A stretch of DNA of 64,000 bases from Pseudomonas sp. SJZ079 (GTDB lineage: Bacteria; Pseudomonadota; Gammaproteobacteria; Pseudomonadales; Pseudomonadaceae), in assembly GCF_007993865.1 (NCBI RefSeq), contig NZ_VIUH01000014.1:61808-125807 (forward strand). Direction: 5' to 3'. Shown one piece after another: positions 35,090 to 43,572 of this stretch. A program made the position numbers and the translations under genes. The notes beneath the pieces are model-generated. The model was not told the origin of the DNA. It saw nothing but the letters and a program-made list of their open reading frames with translations, and did no database searches. How positions within the stretch are numbered: the stretch's first letter is position 1; each line of letters starts with the position of its first letter.

Positions 35090-37345
35090 ATGTATAAAGA
35101 CCTCAAGTTTCCGATCCTCATCGTGCACCGTGACATCAAGGCCGACAGCGTGGCCGGTGACCGGGTGCGCGCCATCGCCCAGGAGCTGGAACAGGACGGC
35201 TTCACTATCCTCTCCAGTGCCAGTTCCGCCGAAGGGCGCATCGTTGCTTCGACCCACCACGGCCTGGCTTGCATCCTGGTGGCCGCCGAAGGTGCGGGGG
35301 AGAACAAGCACTTGTTGCAGGACATGGTCGAGCTGATTCGCATCGCCCGGGTGCGGGCGCCGCAGTTGCCGATCTTCGCCCTCGGCGAGCAGGTGACCAT
35401 CGAGAACGCGCCGGCCGATGCCATGGCCGATCTCAACCAATTGCGCGGCATTCTTTACCTGTTCGAGGACACCGTACCGTTCCTCGCCCGCCAGGTGGCG
35501 CGGGCCGCGCGCAATTACCTGGATGGCCTGCTGCCGCCGTTTTTCAAAGCGCTGGTGCAGCACACCGCGCAGTCCAACTACTCTTGGCACACCCCCGGCC
35601 ATGGTGGCGGCGTGGCCTATCGCAAGAGTCCGGTGGGGCAGGCGTTTCACCAGTTCTTCGGCGAGAACACCCTGCGTTCCGACCTGTCGGTATCGGTGCC
35701 GGAACTGGGCTCGTTGCTCGATCACACCGGTCCGCTGGCCGAAGCTGAAGCGCGCGCCGCGCGTAATTTCGGCGCCGATCACAGCTTCTTCGTGATCAAC
35801 GGCACCTCGACCGCCAACAAGATCGTCTGGCACAGCATGGTCGCTCGCGACGACCTAGTGCTGGTCGACCGCAACTGCCACAAGTCGATCCTCCACTCAA
35901 TCATCATCACCGGCGCCATTCCGCTGTACCTGTGTCCTGCGCGCAACGAGCTGGGCATCATCGGGCCGATTCCGCTCAGCGAGTTCAGCCGCGAATCGAT
36001 CCAGGCCAAGATCGATGCCAGCTCGCTGGCCAAGGGCCGCGCGGCCAAGGTCAAGCTGGCCGTGGTGACCAACTCGACCTACGACGGCCTGTGCTACAAC
36101 GCCGAGCTGATCAAACAGACTTTAGGTGACAGCGTCGAAGTCCTGCATTTCGACGAGGCCTGGTACGCCTACGCGGCCTTCCATGAGTTCTACGCCGGGC
36201 GCTATGGCATGGGCACCTCGCGTGAGGACAATGGCCCGCTGGTGTTCAGCACCCATTCCACCCATAAACTGCTCGCGGCTTTCAGTCAGGCCTCGATGAT
36301 TCACGTGCAGGATGGTGGCGCCCGCCAGCTGGATCGCGACCGCTTCAACGAAGCCTTCATGATGCACATCTCCACCTCGCCGCAGTACGGCATCATCGCC
36401 TCGCTGGACGTGGCGTCGGCGATGATGGAAGGTCCGGCGGGGCGGTCGCTGATCCAGGAAACCTTCGACGAGGCCCTGAGTTTTCGCCGCGCCCTGGCCA
36501 ACCTGCGCAAAAACCTCAACGCCGACGACTGGTGGTTCAGCATCTGGCAACCGCCGCAGGCCGAGGGCGCCGATGACGTGGCGACCCAGGACTGGCTGCT
36601 GCAACCGCAAGCCGACTGGCACGGTTTCGGCGAAGTGGCCGAGGATTACGTGCTGCTCGACCCGATCAAGGTCACCCTGGTCACTCCGGGCCTGACCGCA
36701 GGCGGTGCGCTGGACCAGCACGGCATTCCGGCTGCGGTGGTCGGCAAGTTTCTCTGGGAGCGCGGCCTGGTAGTGGAGAAGACCGGGCTGTATTCCTTCC
36801 TGGTGCTGTTTTCCATGGGCATTACCAAAGGAAAATGGAGCACGTTGCTGACTGAACTGTTGGAGTTCAAGCGGCATTACGACGCCAATGTGCCGCTCGT
36901 CGATGCCCTGCCTTGCATCGCCAACGCCGACGGCGCGCGTTACCACGGCATGGGCTTGCGCGATCTCTGCGCCGAACTGCATGCCTGCTACCGCGATAAC
37001 GCCACGGCCAAGGCGCTCAAGCGCATGTACACCACCTTGCCTGAGGTCGCCATGAAACCGGCCGACGCCTACAACCAATTGGTGCGCAGTGAGGTTGAGG
37101 CGGTGCCGATCGAGCAGCTCGAGGGACGCATCGCCGCGGTGATGCTGGTGCCTTATCCGCCTGGTATTCCGCTGATCATGCCGGGCGAGCGGTTTACCCC
37201 GGCGACTCGTTCGATCATCGATTACCTGAAGTTTGCCCGCACCTTCGATAGCCGTTTCCCTGGCTTCGACGCCGACGTGCATGGTTTGCAGTGCCAGGAG
37301 GCGTCCGAGGGCGGCGGCTATACCGTCGATTGCATCAAGGCGTAA
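35090..37345 (+). CDS. ldcA: Lysine-specific decarboxylase LdcA
   Basis: LdcA converts L-lysine to cadaverine using PLP in the cytoplasm, starting the cadaverine/5-aminovalerate route. The 751-residue length equals that of P. aeruginosa LdcA. It has an N-terminal wing domain (residues 1-130), then the fold-type I core with 'NYSWHTPGHGGG' (163-174), PLP contacts in 'FVINGTSTANKIV' and 'HFDEAWYAYA', and the Schiff-base Lys393 in 'STHSTHKLLAAFSQ'. Unlike P. aeruginosa, where the cadaverine antiporter-like ldcB/PA1819 gene follows, here the next gene is the dienoyl-CoA isomerase. Confidence 0.95.
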   Translation: MYKDLKFPILIVHRDIKADSVAGDRVRAIAQELEQDGFTILSSASSAEGRIVASTHHGLACILVAAEGAGENKHLLQDMVELIRIARVRAPQLPIFALGEQVTIENAPADAMADLNQLRGILYLFEDTVPFLARQVARAARNYLDGLLPPFFKALVQHTAQSNYSWHTPGHGGGVAYRKSPVGQAFHQFFGENTLRSDLSVSVPELGSLLDHTGPLAEAEARAARNFGADHSFFVINGTSTANKIVWHSMVARDDLVLVDRNCHKSILHSIIITGAIPLYLCPARNELGIIGPIPLSEFSRESIQAKIDASSLAKGRAAKVKLAVVTNSTYDGLCYNAELIKQTLGDSVEVLHFDEAWYAYAAFHEFYAGRYGMGTSREDNGPLVFSTHSTHKLLAAFSQASMIHVQDGGARQLDRDRFNEAFMMHISTSPQYGIIASLDVASAMMEGPAGRSLIQETFDEALSFRRALANLRKNLNADDWWFSIWQPPQAEGADDVATQDWLLQPQADWHGFGEVAEDYVLLDPIKVTLVTPGLTAGGALDQHGIPAAVVGKFLWERGLVVEKTGLYSFLVLFSMGITKGKWSTLLTELLEFKRHYDANVPLVDALPCIANADGARYHGMGLRDLCAELHACYRDNATAKALKRMYTTLPEVAMKPADAYNQLVRSEVEAVPIEQLEGRIAAVMLVPYPPGIPLIMPGERFTPATRSIIDYLKFARTFDSRFPGFDADVHGLQCQEASEGGGYTVDCIKA

Positions 37346-37433
37346 AGCGCTGGCGCGGCGTGGCGGTTGCTCGTCGCGCCGGCGGGATCGGCGCGCATGA
37401 CCGATGACGTGTTCTACGTCACAGTGCCCAGCA

Positions 37434-37461
37434 TCGACATTTATTCCCCACTTGTTATAGT
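37434..37461 (+). promoter_or_regulatory. Putative sigma-70 promoter before the dienoyl-CoA isomerase gene
   Basis: TCGACA (37434-37439) and TATAGT (37456-37461) are separated by 16 bp and precede the start codon at 37526 by 65 bases. Match to TTGACA/TATAAT is 5 of 6 and 5 of 6. Confidence 0.45.
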
Positions 37462-37525
37462 TGCGCGGTTTTATGCATAAGCCTATTTCCCTGCGCGTTC
37501 GCGCCATTTGCTGAGGATGACTGCC

Positions 37526-38338
37526 ATGTCCGACTACAAAGCCTTTCGTGTCGAAGTGGCAGATAAGATCGCCCATGTGCTGATCAACCGCCCGGAAAAG
37601 GTCAACGCCATGAATGCCGATTTCTGGACGGAGATCATCGAGATCTTCCGCTGGATCGACGCCACCGATGAGGTGCGGGTGGTGGTGCTCTCCGGGGCCG
37701 GCAAGCATTTTTCTTCCGGGATCGACCTGATGCTGCTGGCCCAGGTCGGCAGTCAACTGGGTAAGGATGTCGGACGCAACGCCGAAGCGTTGCGGCGTAA
37801 GATTCTCGAGCTGCAAGCCTCCTTCAATGCTGTCGACAACTGCCGCAAACCGGTATTGGCGGCAATTCAGGGCTATTGCCTGGGCGGCGCCATCGACCTG
37901 ATCTCGGCTTGTGACATGCGCTACTCGACCGCTGACGCGCAGTTTTCGATCAAGGAAATCGACATCGGCATGGCGGCCGATGTCGGCACCTTGCAGCGTC
38001 TGCCGCGGATCATCGGCGACGGCATGATGCGCGAGCTGGCTTTCACCGGGCGTACGATCGACGGAGAGGAGGCACGTAGCATTGGCCTGGTCAATAGAAC
38101 CTACGCCGACGCCTCGGCGCTGCTCGACGGGGTGATGGAAATTGCCCGTGAAATAGCGGCGAAATCGCCGATTGCCGTACGCGGCACCAAGGAAATGATT
38201 CGTTATATGCGCGACCACCGGGTGGACGATGGCCTCGAGTACATCGCCACCTGGAACGCGGCGATGTTGCAATCGGCCGACCTGCGAGTGGCCATGGCCG
38301 CCCATATGAGCAAGCAAAAACCAGAATTTGCCGACTGA
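37526..38338 (+). CDS. Crotonase-family delta(3,5)-delta(2,4)-dienoyl-CoA isomerase
   Basis: This 270-residue enoyl-CoA hydratase/isomerase has 'HFSSGIDLMLLAQ' and 'IQGYCLGGAIDLISACDMRY' forming the oxyanion hole. 'SIKEIDIGMAADVGTLQRLP' carries the Glu/Asp pair characteristic of ECH1-type dienoyl-CoA isomerases rather than hydratases. It would help degrade unsaturated fatty acids with odd-position double bonds. The start at 37526 follows a GAGGA element by 8 bases. The orthologue in P. aeruginosa sits in the same order before fimL. Confidence 0.88.
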   Translation: MSDYKAFRVEVADKIAHVLINRPEKVNAMNADFWTEIIEIFRWIDATDEVRVVVLSGAGKHFSSGIDLMLLAQVGSQLGKDVGRNAEALRRKILELQASFNAVDNCRKPVLAAIQGYCLGGAIDLISACDMRYSTADAQFSIKEIDIGMAADVGTLQRLPRIIGDGMMRELAFTGRTIDGEEARSIGLVNRTYADASALLDGVMEIAREIAAKSPIAVRGTKEMIRYMRDHRVDDGLEYIATWNAAMLQSADLRVAMAAHMSKQKPEFAD

Positions 38339-38388
38339 TGCAGTACCTGCACCTGTCCTTTTTAGCCGCGCGGGAGGCGCACTAGCTC

Positions 38389-40068
38389 ATGGTTTCCGGT
38401 GTCCAGTCCCTAAGTATGGTGCGCAACGAGCTGTTCACCACCATGGAGGAGGCCGAGTCGAGCCTCGAACAGTTCATTGCCGATCGGCATAACGGCAGTC
38501 TGCTGCAGCAGGCGGTAGAAAGTCTGCAGCAGGTACGCGGTACCCTCAACTTGATCGAACTGACCGGCGCCGAGTTGCTGGCCCAGGAAGTATTCGACCA
38601 GGCCACGGATATTCCCACCGGGGCTGGCGAGGAACGCGATGTGCAACTCTCGGCGCTGAGCAACGCGTTGCATGTGCTGCGCCGTTACCTGGAAAGCGTC
38701 GACGCCCACCGCCAGGAAATGCCCGAGTTGCTGCTGCCGGCGATCAACAACTTGCGCCAGGCCGGTGGTCAGGCCTTGCTGCCGGAAAGCTTCTTCTTCA
38801 GCGTACGCCTGGATCAGCCGCGGCCGCGCTCGACGCCAGCCGCGCTGGATGCTGCGGCCAAGGCAATCGAAGGACGGCGGTTGCGACAGATGTATCAGGT
38901 CGGCCTGCTCGGCTTTATCCGCGAACAAAACCCCCAAGCCAGTTTGAAACTGATGGGCCGTGCGATGGCTCGGCTGGACAGTCTTTATGCCAATGCACCC
39001 TGTGGTCGGCTGTTCTGGATCGCCGCGGCGGCCATGCAGGCGCAGGTCGACGGCCAGCTGTTGGCGCGTAAGTCGCGTAAGCAGCTGTTCTCGCGGATCG
39101 ACCGCGAACTCAAGCAAATGCTCGGCAACGATCAATACGAAGCGCCGCGTAGTTTGCTCAAGGAGTTGCTCTACCTGGTGGCCCTGAGCGACAGCCGTGG
39201 ACCTTTGGTCACGCCGGTACGAGAGATTTTTGGCCTGCCAGCGCTGCCGTTCACCGACCATATGCTGGAAGATGAGTATCAGCGCCTGACGGGGCCGGGG
39301 CAGGGCGTGATGCGCTCGCTGAGCTCGGCGATTCGCGAAGAACTGGCGAGCGTCAAAGACATGCTCGACCTGATCGAGCGCGGCACGCTGCAGGCGGATA
39401 ACCTCGGCAACCTGCATGCGCTGCTCGGCAAGCTGAGCAAAACCCTGGGTATGGTCGGTTTGAGCTCGGCGGGCAATTCGCTGAACGCGCAATTGCCAAC
39501 CGTTGCCGGTTGGAGCGAAGACATGGCGCCGCAACAGCAGGAATTGCACAAGCTGGCCGATGCGGTGCTGTATGTCGAAGGCATGGTCGCCAGTCTGGAG
39601 AGTGGCGAGCGCCGCGAGCAGCGTCCAACCCAGGCGCAGCCGGGGCATGAGGCGGAATCCTTCGCGCAACATCAGCTCAATGAGGCGCGCATCGTCGTGG
39701 TCGATGAGGCCCAGGCCGGCCTGGCACTGGCTAAACGGGCGATTACCGGGTATCTGGAAGCCAATGGCGACCGGATGCACCTGACCAATGTGCCGTTCAG
39801 TCTGCAGGCCGTACGCGGAGGACTGTGGTTTCTTGGTCAGGAACGCGCGGCCTTGCTGGTGGGCGCCTGCGCCGAGTACATCCAGAAGCAGATGCTCGAA
39901 GCGCCACAAATGCCCTCCGAACAGATGCTGGAAACCCTGGCCGATGCACTGAGCAGCCTCGAGTATTACCTGGAGGCCGGTGCCGTGCTCCGCCCGGAAA
40001 CCCAGCCGAGCGTGCTCGATCTGGCCGCGGAAAGCGTGCGCGCCCTCGGCATACGGGTGGCGGCGTAA
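38389..40068 (+). CDS. fimL: Type IV pilus/cAMP regulatory protein FimL
   Basis: FimL, 559 residues here, is similar to the N-terminal portion of the pilus chemotaxis kinase ChpA but lacks phospho-accepting histidines. In P. aeruginosa it sits at cell poles and promotes twitching motility and virulence by raising cAMP through CyaB. The sequence is mostly helical: 'ESSLEQFIADRHNGSLLQQA' near the N-terminus resembles a degenerate Hpt domain with no His in the phosphosite, and a second such region lies near residue 425 ('ARIVVVDEAQAGLALAKRAI'). Gene order before nudC matches P. aeruginosa. The next gene begins immediately after the stop. Confidence 0.88.
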   Translation: MVSGVQSLSMVRNELFTTMEEAESSLEQFIADRHNGSLLQQAVESLQQVRGTLNLIELTGAELLAQEVFDQATDIPTGAGEERDVQLSALSNALHVLRRYLESVDAHRQEMPELLLPAINNLRQAGGQALLPESFFFSVRLDQPRPRSTPAALDAAAKAIEGRRLRQMYQVGLLGFIREQNPQASLKLMGRAMARLDSLYANAPCGRLFWIAAAAMQAQVDGQLLARKSRKQLFSRIDRELKQMLGNDQYEAPRSLLKELLYLVALSDSRGPLVTPVREIFGLPALPFTDHMLEDEYQRLTGPGQGVMRSLSSAIREELASVKDMLDLIERGTLQADNLGNLHALLGKLSKTLGMVGLSSAGNSLNAQLPTVAGWSEDMAPQQQELHKLADAVLYVEGMVASLESGERREQRPTQAQPGHEAESFAQHQLNEARIVVVDEAQAGLALAKRAITGYLEANGDRMHLTNVPFSLQAVRGGLWFLGQERAALLVGACAEYIQKQMLEAPQMPSEQMLETLADALSSLEYYLEAGAVLRPETQPSVLDLAAESVRALGIRVAA

Positions 40069-40899
40069 ATGGCAGCGCGTTGGCAGCCCGGCATGCTCGA
40101 CAGTCAGCAGCCGGGTGGCTGGGCGCTGGCGCACTGTAAGCAGCATTTTCTGGCAGACAGCAATGGCCTGCTGTTTCCCCGTGAGTGGTTGAAGAAGCAG
40201 GATTTGCCGATTCTGGCCGAGCACGGCATCGGTCATTTCGATGGCGATGCGGTTTACCTGCTTGAGTTGGCACAGCCGCTCGAGATACCCGGCTGTTCCT
40301 GGCAAAGTCTGCGTCACTTCATGTTGCAAGGCGATGGCGACACTTTCCAGCTGCTCAGCTATGCCACGCAGATCGGCACCTGGGCGAGTCAGCATCGCTT
40401 TTGTGGCAGTTGTGGCGATCCGCTGCAGCATTTCGCCGGTGAGCGGGCCATGTATTGCCCGCGCTGCGAGCTGCACCATTACCCGCGTCTGTCGCCGAGC
40501 ATGATCGTCCTGGTCACCCGTGGCGATGAGATCCTCTTGGCGCGTTCGCCGCGCTTCGTCAGCGGTGTCTACAGCACTCTGGCCGGTTTCGTCGAAGCGG
40601 GCGAGTCGGTCGAGCAGTGCGTCGCCCGTGAGGTACGTGAGGAGGTGGGTGTCGAGGTGACGAATCTGCAGTACCTCGGCAGCCAGGGCTGGCCGTTTCC
40701 GCACTCGCTGATGCTCGGCTTTCATGCCGAATATGCGGCCGGCGAGATCGTCATGCAGGCCGATGAAATCGAAGATGCACGTTGGTTCGACGTGCATCAG
40801 TTACCACCTTTGCCAGCCTCGCGCTCGATTGCCCGCTACCTGATTGACGTCTATGTGGCGCGGCGGCTAGGGCTGCCGGAGCCGTCGCTGCCGGAATAG
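40069..40899 (+). CDS. nudC: NAD(+) diphosphatase / NAD-cap decapping Nudix hydrolase NudC
   Basis: NudC cleaves NAD(H) to NMN(H) and AMP and removes NAD caps from RNA. The 276-residue protein has a four-cysteine zinc ribbon ('[10 protein letters not shown]' and '[10 protein letters not shown]', about residues 109-140), and a complete Nudix box '[20 protein letters not shown]'. It ends with the conserved '[10 protein letters not shown]' helix. The ATG directly follows the fimL TAA, so the two genes are likely cotranscribed. Confidence 0.94.
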   Translation: MAARWQPGMLDSQQPGGWALAHCKQHFLADSNGLLFPREWLKKQDLPILAEHGIGHFDGDAVYLLELAQPLEIPGCSWQSLRHFMLQGDGDTFQLLSYATQIGTWASQHRFCGSCGDPLQHFAGERAMYCPRCELHHYPRLSPSMIVLVTRGDEILLARSPRFVSGVYSTLAGFVEAGESVEQCVAREVREEVGVEVTNLQYLGSQGWPFPHSLMLGFHAEYAAGEIVMQADEIEDARWFDVHQLPPLPASRSIARYLIDVYVARRLGLPEPSLPE

Positions 40900-40905
40900 T
40901 CGCTC

Positions 40906-40930
40906 GGTGGATGGGTATAGGCCATCCACC
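40906..40930. terminator. Hairpin between convergent nudC and TSUP genes
   Basis: GGTGGATGG (40906-40914) and CCATCCACC (40922-40930) form perfect 9-bp arms with a 7-nt loop. It lies directly between the two convergent stops. It lacks a clear T-run and resembles the GGTGGAT...ATCCACC repeats common in Pseudomonas. Confidence 0.55.
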
Positions 40931-41716
40931 CTACGCCATGCCGAACCAGTGTTGCCAGGCTAGCCGCGCGGTCAGGGCCAGCACCACCATGATGAACACC
41001 GGGCGGATGAACTTTGCACCGCCTTTGATGGCCGTGTGCGCACCGAGATAAGCCCCGAGCATCAGGGTGATGCCCATGCAGATACCCAGTAGCCACGCCA
41101 CTTGCCCGCTGGCAATAAACACCGCCAGGGCACAGGCATTACTGACGAAGTTCATCGTGCGGGCGACGCCACTGGCGCGCACCAGGTCCAGTGGGTAGAG
41201 CAGTAGGCTGCTGACAGTCCAGAATGCGCCGGTGCCTGGCCCGGCAACGCCATCATAAAAGCCGAGCCCGAGCCCTTGCGGCCACTGCCGACGCTGCGCA
41301 ATAGGCACATCGCTGTCGAGCGGGGCCGCCGGTGTGCGGCCGAACAGCAGATAGAGGCCACAGGCGAATACCACCGCGGGTAGCATCTGGTTCAGCCAGG
41401 CGGCCGGCAGCCATTGGGCCAGCGCTGCGCCGAGCATTGCCCCGAGCGCGGTGCCGAGCAAGGCATTACGCCACTGCGCCGGGGCAAACAACTTGCGCCG
41501 ATAATAGGTGTAGCTGGCCGTTGCCGAGCCGAAGGTGGCGCAGAGTTTGTTGGTGCCTAACACTAGGTGTGGTGGGAGGCCGGCGGTCAGCAGCGCCGGA
41601 ATGGTCAGCAGCCCACCTCCGCCGGCGATGGCGTCGATAAAGCCGGCGACAAAGGCGACCAGGGCGAGAATAGCCAATGTCGTCGGGTCGACGGCCAGTT
41701 CGAAAGGGAAAACCAT
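40931..41716 (-). CDS. TSUP/TauE-SafE family membrane transporter
   Basis: This 261-residue protein has about eight hydrophobic helices and two TauE repeats, the first beginning 'ALVAFVAGFIDAIAGGGGLL' and the second around 'GLGFYDGVAGPGTGAFWTV'. Members export sulfite or organosulfur anions, though many are uncharacterised. I start at 41716 (MVFPFELAVDPTTL); upstream extension is hydrophilic and overlaps the divergent gene. It occupies the same place downstream of nudC in P. aeruginosa. The substrate is unknown. Confidence 0.88.
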   Translation of the reverse strand: MVFPFELAVDPTTLAILALVAFVAGFIDAIAGGGGLLTIPALLTAGLPPHLVLGTNKLCATFGSATASYTYYRRKLFAPAQWRNALLGTALGAMLGAALAQWLPAAWLNQMLPAVVFACGLYLLFGRTPAAPLDSDVPIAQRRQWPQGLGLGFYDGVAGPGTGAFWTVSSLLLYPLDLVRASGVARTMNFVSNACALAVFIASGQVAWLLGICMGITLMLGAYLGAHTAIKGGAKFIRPVFIMVVLALTARLAWQHWFGMA

Positions 41717-41815
41717 AAAAAGACGTCCTGCGTCAGATTCTGCGGCGGTCTTGCTGTTCGTGGGCGGGGTAGCTGCGCATAATGCCGGCATTTTCACGCA
41801 GAAGGAATTGAGTCG

Positions 41816-42463
41816 ATGCAGTATGACGGTCTGGCCTGGGTAACGGCATTGCTGGCAGTACTGGCAATGTTGGTGGCGGCGCGCATCCTGTTCAATCGCC
41901 ACTGGTTTCTCGGCTGGTTGCGCGGCACCTGTGGCTTGGTTTTTCTGCTGCTGGCAGGGCTGGTGGGGCTGGTTGCCTACGATCTATACAGCTATGCGCC
42001 GCTGCCGCAAGATAAGCCACTGGTGACACTGAGTTTCAAGGCCGATGGCCCCCGCTATCAGGTCAGCCTGGTGGAGGATGGTCACGAACGTAGCGTCACT
42101 GTAGAAGGCGATCTCTGGCAGCTGGATGTGCGCTTGTTGCAGTGGAAGGGGCTGGCAGCCTTGATTGGCTTGCAGCCTGGCTATCGCCTGGAAAAGCTCT
42201 CGGGTCGATTCCTCGCCATCGAGCAGCAGTCTCAGGCCCAGCATGGCCCAGTCGCGTTGGCGAAGAGCCCCTACGGCATCGATCTATGGCGTTGGTTGCG
42301 CCTGGGCCAACACGACCTGTTCATGTTCGAGCCGCAGGCACAACGGATCACCTATTTGCCGATCGTCGACGCGGCGGTGTACAGCGTCAGCCTGACATCG
42401 ACCGGCCTGTTGGCTCAACCGATGAGTCAGGCGGCCGAGCAAGCCCTGCAGGATTGGCAGTAG
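41816..42463 (+). CDS. Conserved membrane-anchored protein of unknown function
   Basis: This 215-residue protein has two N-terminal hydrophobic segments (about residues 8-22 and 37-58, 'GTCGLVFLLLAGLVGLVAY') and a C-terminal domain rich in beta-strand-like sequence ('YQVSLVEDGHERSVTVEGDL'). Database labels such as cation/multidrug efflux protein for such relatives have no support in this sequence. It is divergent from TSUP and convergent with the SDR gene, as in P. aeruginosa. Confidence 0.75.
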   Translation: MQYDGLAWVTALLAVLAMLVAARILFNRHWFLGWLRGTCGLVFLLLAGLVGLVAYDLYSYAPLPQDKPLVTLSFKADGPRYQVSLVEDGHERSVTVEGDLWQLDVRLLQWKGLAALIGLQPGYRLEKLSGRFLAIEQQSQAQHGPVALAKSPYGIDLWRWLRLGQHDLFMFEPQAQRITYLPIVDAAVYSVSLTSTGLLAQPMSQAAEQALQDWQ

Positions 42464-42505
42464 CGCGCTCAAGTTCGCGATCTTATCCGCGCTGCGATAA
42501 GCGCC

Positions 42506-42711
42506 AAGAAAAAGGAACCCGAAGACAAGCGGTTCGCTTAATCAGTTGAACGCGAGTGACTAAACCCGTCTCGGGCGGACTTTAGAAACAGAAAACCCTC
42601 GGAGACAATATCTTCCGAGGGTTTTTCTTTTCCGGCCCAGGCAGGGCAAACCTTTCAGCTCAATCCATCAACACGCTAAGCGAACGGCTTGGCCCGAAGT
42701 CCCTTTTTCTT
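42506..42711. repeat. Imperfect 35-bp inverted repeat pair flanking a terminator
   Basis: The arm at 42506-42540 and the reverse complement of 42677-42711 align without gaps over 35 bases with about 27 identities; both begin AAGAAAAAGG and end GTTCGCTTA. They enclose 136 bp that includes the terminator at 42592-42627. It could be a small non-autonomous element or a folded convergent-gene terminator region. The sequence 42464-42505 also contains CTTATC/GATAAG hairpin arms. Confidence 0.5.
42592..42627. terminator. Bidirectional terminator between convergent genes
   Basis: AAACCCTCGG and CCGAGGGTTT arms with a short loop, A-run before and TTTTTCTTTT after. It can stop transcripts from both the membrane protein gene (+) and the SDR gene (-). 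Confidence 0.8.
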
Positions 42712-42723
42712 GCCTGAGTATGC

Positions 42724-43491
42724 TCAGGAGAGGAAGCCACCGTCGACATTCAGGGATACGCCGGTGGTGTAGCTGGAGGCGTCGCTGGCCAGGTACAGCA
42801 CGGCTCCGGCCATTTCGCTCGGGTCGGCTACGCGCTTCAGCGGGATGCGCTGCAGAGCCAGGTTGAGAATGGCGTCGTTCTTGGTCAGCGCCGAGGCGAA
42901 CTTGGTGTCGGTCAAGCCGGGCAGCAGGGCGTTGCAGCGGATACCGAACTGCGCACACTCCTTGGCGAAGACCTTGGTCATGCTGATCACCGCGGCTTTG
43001 GTTACCGAGTAGATGCCTTGCATCTCACCCGGACTGACGCCGTTGATCGAGGCGACGTTGACGATGCTGCCGCCGCCGTTTTCCTTCATCAGCTTGCCGC
43101 CTTCGATGGACATGAAGTAATAGCCGCGAATGTTCACGTCGACGGTCTTCTGGAAGGCCGACAGGTCGGTCTCCAGGACATTGCCGAACTGCGGGTTGGT
43201 CGCGGCGTTGTTGACCAGGATGTCCAGACGACCGAACTGCTCGCGGATCTGCGCGAACACGTTGCTGATCTGCTCCATTTCGCCGATATGGCAGGCAATC
43301 GCGGTGGCCTTGCCGCCGTCGGCGATGATGGCGTCGGCGACACCCTGGCAGCCGTCGATCTTGCGGCTCGAGACGATCACATGGGCGCCTTGCTGGGCCA
43401 GCAGTTTGGCGATGGCCTCGCCAATGCCGCGGCTGGCGCCGGACACGAACGCGATCTTGCCGTCGAGGTCGAACAATTGGGTCTTGGACAT
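42724..43491 (-). CDS. Short-chain dehydrogenase/reductase
   Basis: This is a classical SDR of 255 residues. Cofactor motif 'SGASRGIGEAIA' lies near residue 14, 'NNAATNPQFG' (NNAG-equivalent) near 90, and catalytic Ser...Tyr-X3-Lys in 'NVASINGVSPGEMQGIYSVT', giving Tyr followed by 'SVTK'. The C-terminal 'YTTGVSLNVDGGFLS' is typical. It is next to an ACAD10-type phosphotransferase and an SCP2 protein, a group suggestive of acyl-CoA or fatty-acid handling; the substrate is unknown. The start at 43491 follows a GGGGAA ribosome site. Confidence 0.9.
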   Translation of the reverse strand: MSKTQLFDLDGKIAFVSGASRGIGEAIAKLLAQQGAHVIVSSRKIDGCQGVADAIIADGGKATAIACHIGEMEQISNVFAQIREQFGRLDILVNNAATNPQFGNVLETDLSAFQKTVDVNIRGYYFMSIEGGKLMKENGGGSIVNVASINGVSPGEMQGIYSVTKAAVISMTKVFAKECAQFGIRCNALLPGLTDTKFASALTKNDAILNLALQRIPLKRVADPSEMAGAVLYLASDASSYTTGVSLNVDGGFLS

Positions 43492-43572
43492 GCGGTTCCC
43501 CTTCTTCAAAAGGTGCTGAGTTCGCGCCCGGTGCGGCTAGTCGATTTATTCAACCTGCCACGGGCCATTTAA

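Noticed and set aside
36122..38317. Open frame of 731 codons on the minus strand
   Set aside because: It spans the ldcA end and the dienoyl-CoA isomerase gene in antisense; composition is atypical and no ribosome site or domain was seen.
38410..40797. Open frame of 795 codons on the minus strand
   Set aside because: It lies opposite fimL and nudC, whose products have clear family features. Its own product is low-complexity, rich in Arg, Gln and His, as expected for an antisense shadow in high-GC DNA.
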